Assembly (NCBI GenBank): GCA_903813345.2
Contig: CAIIXF020000001.1
Span: forward strand, 55,536,270 to 55,600,269
Source: Owenia fusiformis
Taxonomy: Eukaryota > Annelida > Polychaeta > Sabellida > Oweniidae
Direction of reading: 5' to 3'
DNA length: 64,000 nucleotides
Below the pieces are notes generated by a model. The model was not told the origin of the DNA and ran no database searches. It saw only the letters and a program-made list of their open reading frames with translations. Position numbers and translations under genes: made by a program. This document shows positions 37,201 to 49,200 of the stretch, in pieces. How positions within the stretch are numbered: the first letter of the stretch is position 1; each line of letters starts with the position of its first letter.

Positions 37201-40200
37201 TCATAGACCAATGAAAATCATTACATGAAGATTTAATGTTCAAGTATGCTGGGTACTTTTCTCTCCCTGTAGGCTCACCTGTTGTAGCCTGCCACATTGA
37301 TATATTTCCTTACCTGACTCTGATTCTGGGTATTAGCTGCGATTCTCATATTTTCTGGAGTATCTGCTACAGCTGTGAACTTTGTGGTTGGGTAATGACT
37401 GCAAATAAACAAACAGACATATTCAAAATCCTTATTGAACTTTTTAATGTACAACTACATGTATTTATTACTCTGAATGTGAATACTCGCATAACACAAA
37501 ATATTACCACAAAGTTACAATTACAATATTGTGACGATTAATAACTAAAAGAATAGGTCACTACTTTAAGGTGGTGACATAAAATAAAGGACCCATGTCT
37601 CTTATATTCACATAATGAATTGCAATGTCTTTACCTAGCAGTTTTAATTTTTACTATCAATATTCCATTCCTGGACAGTCAGATACATACATGATCCCAT
37701 AATTTTCAGCAGATACATATGGTAAAAATCATAATTAAATGAAAAAAATAATATAATTAAAAAAATGGGCGCATATTATGACATTCATTTGATCAGGATT
37801 GATTGAATAAAATAAAACAAGAGTTATTGATTGGATGGAACAGACAAACGGTTAACATTTGAAGTTTTTGAAATGTTAAACAAATAAAAACAAGTTACTA
37901 ATTTATTTGATTATCCAAGTTCAAAGTTTATTTTGTTGGTTTGGATTTAAAGTTATGTTTAGTAAAGTATAAATGTAGTATTAGGTGCATTTTTTATCAG
38001 TTGGGTTGGAATGTTCTGGTATACAACACCCAGGCAGAGATAAATCAACACAAGGCTACCAACATAGCATAACCTAATACAAGGTACAGTAAAACCTGCG
38101 AACAGGGAATGCTCTTGGGACTGGAGGAAAGTTTCCTTGTTCAGAGGTTTTCCCTATAGAGAGGGGCTGCACTTTCAACAAACTCAAACTTGCCGAATAA
38201 GCATATTTGTAAATATATGGGCATTGATTGATTGTACCAATGCCGACTCCATACTTGGTTGCTAGACCTTGCTGTAACATCTTGCAAGATGTATGAAGGT
38301 CTCCCATCTCCCTCCATTGGCTGAGGGAAAGGAGCATTCTCTCTTTGTTGATTTTAGCTACTGATGCTGGTGTCTGATGATGTCTAGTTGATGTAATTAT
38401 TGAAATGATGTGTACAGATATGTTGCTAAGAACTGATTTCAAGTTTCATCAACCCCATTTTATATCATTGATAATCTAGAAGTTTGGATCAGTAAAAGAT
38501 TTGGCTCAACATGACACATGTACTTATCTAGGTGTAATCTTCAGAAAACAATTGTGTCAGTCCCTATGTAGATTATCACAACTGATTTGATGTAATTAAT
38601 TTATGTTTGTTGAACGGAAAAATTAGTGTCATGATAATAAGTAACAGATTTGTATTAGTTTTAAAATATATCAGGGTAATTAACAGTGGGTGGGATGCTA
38701 CATCTTGTAAACAATTGGCTTATCTTAATCTCTATCATATTAATCCAAGCTTTTTAGAATCAGATATTGGCTTAAGACTTTCACACCTCTGAAAAATAAT
38801 GGAATATACAGTGTCACCAATATTCCATATTCCTTGTTCACAGGTGAATTTTCATAATTTGCCCCAAAATAGTGTTCCTTGTTCCCTGTTCAAAGGTTTT
38901 CCCTACAGAGAGGGTCCGTTAACATGTAAGTCAATGGAAAAATATTTGGTTCTTTTGAAAAGCATTCCTTGTTCATAGGTTTTCCCTACAGAGAGGTATT
39001 CCATCGGACAGGTTTTACTGTATATCTAACATGAAGTTGCTTCAAAACAAAGTCAACCAGTTATTTTATGATAGATCTAATAACACAGAAACAAAATGTA
39101 ATGGTTCTTTTAACCTACTAGTATTTATCTAAAATCATCAGGCCCGTAGCCAGGGGGGAGGTTTGCAGGGATCAGGCGAACCCACTGGCCCAAAATTCTT
39201 TCAAAATCATGCAGTTTTTCACCATTTTGAGCACTTCTCGAGTGATTTTAGCCATATTTGGGCCATAATTGTCAAATGTGAACCCCCCTGGAAATTTTTT
39301 AAAACTGAACCCCCCCCCCCTTGGCAAATCTTGGCTATGGTCCTGATCATCATATATAAGATGAGCTGGGTGCTAGTTTTTGAACAATCCTTGTAAGTGG
39401 GCTCATTCTTGGCAGAGTTCAATGTAACCGAGTTGGCAAGGTAGCATAACATATCACACAATTATCATGGCTTTACTATCTACTTGGCCTACTGCAAGGA
39501 ACTACACATGACTACCTGTTGAGAGAGCTTACCTAAAATATGTTGAACGTCTACCATTTTGGCAAAATATCTAGTGATTATTTTGGCGTAACAGTAATTA
39601 TTCGAGAGAACCACCTCCGGTGAGGTTATCCTTTACAAGAGTTTCATCTATACTCTTTCAATGAAAAACAATGTGATACATTATATATTAATTAACCAAT
39701 ATATAATTTTATTCTATCAAGGTGATTAATAGCTATATTAGACCAAAAACTGTTCACATTGAGAGGTGTCTATTCATACAGGTTTAACTGCAGTGAGAAA
39801 CAAATATTATGCAAAAAATGATACACAACCTGACAAACAGCATGGTTTTGTGAAATATTAGGTTGATATATTTGATTTTAACAGCCGTAAAATATCTTGT
39901 AGGTCAGAATGGCTTTCTAGAATCATCCAAAGCTTGAGATAGAGAACCAGATTCAGGGGTTTCACTAGGATTTCTGATTCGGGCAAAATTATTGGAAATT
40001 ATAATCTGAACATGGAAAAACTTGCGAAAATCCTTAAAATACCTGGAATTTGGGCAGAAACCAGAGAAAATTGCCTGATACATGCTATTTATGAGACCTC
40101 AGAGATGCCAATGAAAAATGAAAAAGTGTTCCCTTAGACTTGAGAGGCAATAAAATGACAGTTCACAATTGTAATACTTTATCCCGTTCCCGGACTATGG

Positions 40201-43200
40201 TCCTGTGAACATCTCAATCTTTTGCCTGTGCGATTACAACATGGGAGAATTTTTTACTCATCTTACACTTCAGATACCTACTTCAATAGATTCCTTGGTA
40301 ATTTAGCATTCTTTTCGTGTAGTTGAATCCACAATTGTCTGGGTTTATCGGCAGAACGAAGACATTTTCGTTTTTGATCGCAATATTTGCGTGTAACATT
40401 TAACTAATTTCAACCGTCAAATTCCTCCATATTGGTACTTCCGGGCTACATCCGGGACAGCCAAACGGGGGATTCCCCTTTTAAATCCAACCGCCATTTT
40501 GGAAAGTGATGGAATCTCTCTCGATGAAAAAGAGAAATGTTCCCGTTCTGCCGATATACCCAGACAATCGGCGGTTCCAATATATTAGAAGTTACATCTT
40601 GAGTTCTATAATGCATTGAGGTAGGTATCTTAAGTGTAAGGGGCGTAGATAATTCTCCCAAGTTGTAATCGTACAGGCAAATGAATGCGCTCAGTGCAGG
40701 ACTATAGTCCGGGAACGGGATAAGTAATACTCATCTTGGAACTTTCCAAAGTGGCAGTTAACTATTTCAACGTAATGTTATAAGAGGATGAATTTGATAG
40801 GGGATTTAACCAGATTATATGGATAAACAACCAAACTGAAGTGATTTCTTAATTTTCTTCTAATTATTATGCCATATTATTTACAAATATTTGATTTGAT
40901 TGATATTCAATTTTCCTATTATTCCCCTGCCTTAAATTCTCCTACATATAAACACTTAGTTATTGGCAATCCCAGCTGTTTTAAAATATATTATACTAAT
41001 GTACTGAAATTGTGTAGAAAAAACTAGATATTGATTTGAAAATAAAACGCAATATGAATCAAGTGGTTGAACTATTTATATAAGAATAGCAGAATAATCA
41101 ATGTAATGCCAGACAGGTTTACAAACTACACATATTTCAAGACATACAGAGTCTCTTATAATTAAACATTCTAATCATGTATGTCTTTAGTTTCCAATAC
41201 AATTTCCCATAGGAAAAATATCATTTTTGTGTCATGATGAAATGATGATCTGTTTTTTTTTTGAGGAAGTAATCATAATATGATTAAGCCTTGTAGGATA
41301 ATTTTCAAAACCAAATTGTTATTTATTTCCTGTGAAAAATATTTTTGATTCTAACATTCAAACATATAAATATATGAACTATCAAAAAGTATGTGGATTA
41401 GCCACCTTGTAGGCAAAATAAGTTTATACACTTTATATATTGTATGTGTTATGAAAAGAATCTTGTAAAATTGCTCTTTTCACGAGAGACTTACATTTTA
41501 CATCACCAGTGTGTTATGATGATTCATGTACATTGTTTAAGCTACCTTTTAGTTAACCATTCTGAAGGTAGAACATACCAAAAATGTGAGCCTTAAGTAC
41601 TTATGTGGTACTTAAATTGTTTACTTCCAAGTACAGGAAATCTAAAACATGTTAATTGTGGTAAAGAACATAAGAGAAGCAACTTTCCTTGGAGATTATA
41701 ACCCTTCATCTTGATTAAATGTACTGTATACTTCACAAAATTTTCTTATAAAATTAAAAGTGCCGATTCAGCATTTAGCAGTAATGAATGTTATTGAAAA
41801 CTGCATAAACATAACAGTGTATGGAAGATTTTCATCAGGAGGATAAATGTTTTTTAAACATCCAGTTTAAGGGCAGACTCTTAAGAGTGAAACATCTGGG
41901 ATCTGATTTACCAAACATCTTGTAACCTTTAATGCCACATAGTCTTGTCTGTGCAAGATCAGCCAACAACTTCAAGGATACTCTTTCCTAAATTCCCTTT
42001 TTTAATATAATCACATATTTTCTTGTACTGCCACCATAAAAGAAGAGACATAAAAGAAGAGACAGTATTTCAAACCATTTTCATTCTTCACATTCAGCAT
42101 TATACTACTTTAACTACGTGTTATGTTGTGCAATTTCATATACAGGGTGGTCCAAAAAAAGTGAACCCCTGCAACTGGTCATATTTCCCTTAATACTTGC
42201 AGGAATTTTTTTTTATTTTCACATGTTGTAGAGGAAGGTCTAAAATTTATGGTGGTACCATACATTTTTCTTAGTCTTAAAATTTGCAGAAATTATAAGC
42301 CCTAACCAAACATTACTGAAAATGGACAAATTGTGATTTTCAATATCCGCGATTCTTCAACCCTTTAACACCTTTCCCCTGAGAATTTTTTAAGCTGCAG
42401 TCTTAAAGAACTAATATTTTCTGACTTTGTTCAATTTTAAATCCTGCACATTATGGCTTAAAACTAGCATTCTACATTTGTTAGTTGCAAAGTTATTGTG
42501 ATCCAAAGAAATGTGCTAAGCTTCCACAGACGGTAACATTTTCCAGTGAAATCATGAACATACCCCTATATGATCTTGAAATGTCAATATCTTCATAAAT
42601 CATGGACCAATTCTAATGATATATGGCTCAAAACATTGAATATTGAATTTTCTTTTGATTTTTAAAGATATTTGATGAAAGGGTTATCAGATTCCTGGTC
42701 ACAGGGGCAACTTCCTTCCATAAGAGGCCCCCCTCTAACTGTTGGTGTAGGTAACATACCCCTGAACTGTTGAACAGTTAAAAATGCTTCAAAATGATCA
42801 ATGAAAGTGTGGAATGTGTTTTATGCTTGAATAGTGTCCCTTTTGTCATATGGTAGGGTTTTAAACTTGTATCTCTAACTGAAAGCTGTTTAAGATCATC
42901 CAATGTGTTTCAACAATTTCCGTGAATCACATTTGTAAAATTTTGTACAATATCTAATTTCCAGGCATGTTTGTTAAACGCTTGTAGATTCTTCAAAATT
43001 TAAGACTGAGAATAAATCATGGCATCAACCAAAATTTTAGACCTTTCTCTACAACATGTGATAATATGAGCCAATTCATGCATGTATTAAGAAAAATGTA
43101 GCCTGTTGCAGGGGTTCACTTTTTTTTGGACCACCCTGTATACCTATATAAGGTATGATAATACATATGTTTGACTGTATAAATCAAACATTCTTTTTAA

Positions 43201-46200
43201 TACACTGTACAATGTGCATAACATGGTACGATTTATATAAATGTCTGATGCACAGGACGCAACAGGAGCCGGTTTATTCTTATCCACAAATGCCTTTATA
43301 GTATACTGAGCAGTTAATCGCATGTTTCCACAACATTATTACAGATCAATCTTATGTAAGTCGAGTAGAATTCCTAAGAACCCCACAGCACTTTATTAAC
43401 AGAGAAGCTATATTTGCTTATTCTATCTCTATTCTTGATATAATGTGATAAGAGTTGTAAATAAATGAACTATTGAAGGAAGCATTACCTATACTGATGC
43501 TGTATCATTAATAAAACAGAGCTCTGTACATGTACATATGTAGTAAAACCTGTGTATAGTGAACACCTATGGAGCCACAAAAATGTGTTCATTGTATGGA
43601 AGTGTTCACTGCATAGTGATTTATACAAGGTGTTCACTAGATGGAGGTGTTCACTAGGATAGGTTTCCTGTATTGTGATATGTATTATATATTGTCCCAA
43701 GTGTCAGAGCGAACACATTTGGCATGATGGCACATTTGAGACCAAAAAGTGTTCATATTGAGGCATGATTGGATTAGAGAGGTGTTTAGATATACAGGTT
43801 TCGCTGTATTAGAAATGGTAGATTTACTACTAGCTTCTTTGATGAAGGGGCCCTGATATCCTCTAAAGCCTATCAGACATACATGTGTATCTCATACTTG
43901 AGTGGGTTTTGGGTAGATATCACCCGGGAATATATATCGTATCTGAGGAGCGGGCAGGATATATTGTATATGTCCCGCTCCAGGCCAAATGCGGGCAGAT
44001 ATAATATATCCATCCCGCTCCCGGCAATTTTTCAAAAGTTTAAATATCAAAAGTTTTAATTTTTAATTTTAAAATTAAATTTTTTTAAGTTTAAATGTTA
44101 CAATTTCATTGTATTGAACAAAAAGAATATTACGAAAATGTTAAATATAAATATCTTGTCATTTGAAAAAGATGGAAAAGGTTATATCTACCCTAAACCC
44201 ATTCAAGCATGAGATACACCAGTTATGCACGGTCGGTTTGGATACATGGAATATCCCTTGGGATATACAATACATATTGTATATCCCTCGGGATATTCCC
44301 TGTATCCAAAACCTCCCAGTGCATAACCCCTATATATGTTATACAACAGATTAGGGTAGGCAGGTGGATTCACTGTACCTACCAAGCACATGTTGTAAGC
44401 CATCAAGGCCCATTATTTATGTTATTTCATATGTAAAAGCCATAGACTTACTGTAAAGAGAAAAAATATGATCTATCAGAAAAACCCAGTTTTGAAGAGA
44501 TGTAGTAGTCCAAGAATCTCTCAGATTGAGGCAAGTAGCTGTTGGAAAAGAAAACTCCAGAATTGCAATCCTAAGTTGAAGATTTGAAAGAACATCGCTT
44601 AAAACCCATACTCATTGCTTAAAAATCTCAGATATATCAACAAAGGCCCACATGAATTTATTTCACCTATCACAATATAGCCCTCATCCTACATATATAA
44701 TCTTAATTTCCTGTTAATGTAACAATCAATACCCTATTAATATCCAAAATGTCTAAATAGCAGATGAACCATATCTGTAGTACCAAAATAATCTCTGGAG
44801 AACCGTCTAGTAGTCAGCATGAGTTGATGGATGATGCATTTACATACAGAAAACTCTGACATAATTAAGGATCAATCTACACTTTTGTAGAAACACAATC
44901 CAAAATCGTTATCTTTAAGGTCAAACCTTTTTTGGTAAAAGGTGAAGTCGTACATAATCATAAGACTTGGCTGGCTCAGATACACTAACTGTTGAGCTAT
45001 TGAATCTACTTCATGACATACAAGTATAAACAGCATATAGAAGATGCATTTGCCAAAACTATTGTTAATGTAATATGGACATCAATGTGAAGCATGTACA
45101 TTCGTATGTAACCAAGTCCAGAAAACTACAGGTAGAGGGACATAAGAGGGTAGTGGCAGACATTGAGGGACCTATACGTTGGCCTGGGCCTTTTTCAAAA
45201 CAAAACAGGCCTCTACTTAAAAACAGGCCTAATTTTTTAAAAGGCCAGATTTTGAAAAAGGTGCCAACTATTCTTTAACATCTTATCCCTATGTCAGTCC
45301 CCTTCAGTTCATGTTCTGAACTTCTGAGCAGTCTCAAATGTAAAATCAAGCTGACATTCACCAATATTTATGCATGTGTATTACAAATATGTTCCAAGCA
45401 ATATGGTATTCAGGTTAAATGCAAGTTGGAATTTCTATCTCGAATCTTCACTTTGCAGCCCTCTAACATTGTATTTGTAATACCCATTGCAACAATTCAA
45501 CTGTATCTTTGAGTGCTTATCTATGAGGATGAGAACTGTTAGTCTTTGGGTTTGATTTGGTTTGAAAACTATATACTGGGTAGCTCTATCAGTACAAACT
45601 GGTCTTCCTAGAGGCCCAGTAATAATTTACAATTATTTATAATATCTACAATAACTATAGAAACATACAAATAGATATATAGGACATATAGAACAATTTG
45701 ATATATATGCATCTTCAAAGTATGCATTTACATTAAACATAAGGAACAACTTATAAGAGAATTACATGAATATAAGGAACAATGTCTTTAAATAATGCAT
45801 TTAAATATTTTCATTTTCTGATCTGATACACTTGTTTATATGCTTTCTTTACAGAATCAGACTCTTTGACAGTCTTATCAAGCTTGTTCCAAATATGTGA
45901 ACCACTGTACGATATGCTTTTCTTAAATATTTCAAGTTTAGGTTTTGGTACATAAAGTGAATTTTCCACAACTGCTAGATAGTAGCATAATTATGTACAG
46001 ACTTTGTCTCTTTCAAACAGTTTTGAATATATGGGGGAAAGATGCCTGAAATGGCCTGGTATATTAAAATTGATTTCCTGTATCTGTATCTAATCATTTC
46101 CTGAATTGGAGTCCAATTTAGGTTTCAGTTTATGTTATCTATTTTCCTGAATGTATGAATGAATATGAGAAATGGGAAGGAGATAAGCCAGGCACTTGAT

Positions 46201-49200
46201 GCAAAAATATGGGTTCTATGTGAGTGTTTTACTTATCATGGTATACCATGCCATCTCTATCCTTTTAAGTCATTCCAATCAAAGGTAGGAGAGATATTTG
46301 GAGTATCAAAATGTATAACATATTAACACATAGAGTAGTCTTGCATAGAGACCTTGACCCCCTTTCATACCAATGGTAGGCAGAGAATTTATTCAGGGTG
46401 TTCACCCTCACTGGGGGGTATCGTGATGCAACAACACCGTGTTGTTGCATCAAGATGGCCAGACTTCCGGTGATAGATTTTCGTACGATGTTTTGTTTTC
46501 CCAATTTACACCCATTTCTAGGACGAGTTGCTCAATAATCATACACATGCAGTTAGCGCATGATCTATAATTTAAAAAACTGTCATTGGTATACATGTAG
46601 CATCATCAAGAAGCGATAAATTCGTGGTTTTAATTCCTCACTATTGATGCAACAACAACACTCTGTTTCTTATCGATGATGCAACAACACCAATGTGATG
46701 ATGCAAAAACGCCAATATAATGTATCATTGAACAACAAGAGAAACTGTTTTATGTTCTGTTTACAGGTGTAGGTCGGGACATGAATAAACGCGTGAGTCA
46801 GTGGTCCATGAACGAAACGTATTTTGTTTGGTTTCTTTGTCTATATCAAAGTTAAAAGGATAAACAAGGCAAACTAAATAAAGTACATGTACAGAATCCC
46901 CGGGAGGCAATCTCATTGATATTGTATCTGAAAAATAAAGATTATACATTTTCTAAATTAAATGCCCTTGATTTACCGTATGGAAATTGCTTACAAATAA
47001 CTAATATAATTTTGGAAAGACAACAGATATCAGTCATTTTGTGTTGTTAGTACCTCAATTGAAATACTCAATTCTTATTGGTTGATGAGCGGTCAACAAA
47101 ATGTATTGTATATCCTTTGTTATCCCACCCAAAGTATGATGTCATATATCAAGTTGAAGAGTTGTATACGCTGCTCAGGAGTTTACGCTATCCAGGAGTT
47201 GTACATCGTTCTCAAGAGTTGTATAGGAGAAGTGTTGGTTTAATGATATTGCAGTTATACAATGCTATTATATAAAGGTTATTTACTGAGAGGGATTCAA
47301 TATTGGTTTTATTCCAAGAGACAATATGATATTTCCCGAGGGCCCGGGATATCTGGGATAACTGCACACCTATCAATTTACCTTTTTGGGCCCTTAACCT
47401 TATCACTTTTGTTTACCTTTTTACTCAGCCGGAGAGAAGGAATCCAAAGAGAGCAATAATTCTACATGTGCGTCGTGCAAGATTTCCATTAAACGTGTAA
47501 CTAAACGGCCTCTCTAATAAAGTCAATTAGACGTTTTTACACGTTGGCTCTCCAAATTGGAGGAAATAAAGAATCATATCATATCACCCTTGGTATACGC
47601 AGCTAACGAAAATTGACCGGCACGGGTCAAAAGCTGGACCGGCACGGGTTAACGGTTTTATTTGAATTTAAAATAGCCATAACTTGCTCAATAATGACTT
47701 CCTCGTGTCTAATTTGAAATATATGTTGCCTCCCGATGCTTTTAAGTACCCCAATTTTTTACAGATTTTTAAACGGACCAAAACTCTCTAAATGCGCATT
47801 TATGCTCTTTTCTCTCGAGAACAGGTGTCTCATTTTCACGATAACTTTTATTTAGTACTTCTAACATATAAGATCTATTTTTCCCCATCAAGGTATGATG
47901 TAAATGACATGCTATTTACATCTTGTGAGTTTCAATGACGCGCGTTTGATTTTATAAAAAATGCCAAACTTTGTGACAAAGAATTTCATCCTGCTTGCAG
48001 TGAGAAGACGGACCGGTTCAGGGCAATCTGCTTGCAGAGAGAAGACGGACCGGTTCGGGGCAATAGCTGATGAAATTCTTTGTCACAAAGTTTGGCATTG
48101 GTCCAGCTTTTGACCCGTGCCGGTCAATTTTCGTTAGCTGCGTATACCAAGGGTGCATATTATTTCATAGATTAAGCAATCATCCCATCAACATAAGCTC
48201 ACAAATGTCACAGTTAAACTGTTTTAGTTATAATTTGATAAACAGTGGTAACGTACATCTACTAGTTTATCACTGTTCCACAGATGGATGACAGATAATA
48301 TCCAATAGCTCATCATGTTTACCGAGAACGAAAGATGTTTGTCCACAATTTTGAATGATATTAACTGGAGTCAGGGTCATCAAGCTATGGAATAGTGGTT
48401 TATGAAAATAGATTGGGTTACTAAAGCTTGCCATGTTAAAGGCGATTGAACTATGTTATAGAACAACGTCCAGTACATTATAATATTTAAAAGTATAAAT
48501 TTTTGAAAATGCATATAAAGGATCTTCGCCCGCAGGACGTGTATTTTGAATACCTTGAGAAGAACGCAAATATGGGTAATGGGTAACGGTGTTGCAATCG
48601 TAGCATTTAAAAATCTGTTCTTCTCGAGATTTATGGTCTTCTGAAATTATACTATTAATTGGTGTTGCTGCATCATTGCTCAAATCTAGAGGGGCGTTGT
48701 TGCATCTTCGGTTTGGTGTTGTTGCATCAATAGTGAGGAACTAAAACCGTGAACTTATTGCTTCTTGGTGATGGTACATGTATACTAATGACAGTTTCTT
48801 TAAATATAGATCGTGCGCTAACTGCACGTGTATGGTTATTGAGCAACTCGTCCTAGAAATGGGTTTAATTGGGGAAACAAAATATCGTACGAAAATCTAT
48901 GACCGGAAGTCTGGCCATCTTGATGCAACAACACGGTGTTGTTGCATCACGATACTCCCCAGTGACCCTTGTCCACCAGGGCTTTTTTCTAAATTCAATC
49001 AGATTAAACAGGGCGTCCATAAAGTCTCTTTATAAAACTAAAGTATAAAGAGACTTTATGGATACCCTGTACAACTACTATCAATAGATAGGGTCTGATG
49101 CCTTCTGATAGTCATATCACATCTTCCTGTTTTTATTTAAAGTCCCCGTCTAAAGTTTGAAAATATTTTTTTATCATTCATTTACTATTTGTCAGGACTT

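Noticed and set aside
39163-39396. Overlapping open frames on both strands around GAACCCCCC runs
   Set aside because: They fall in a known-looking interspersed GTAGCCAGGGG repeat fragment with homopolymers.
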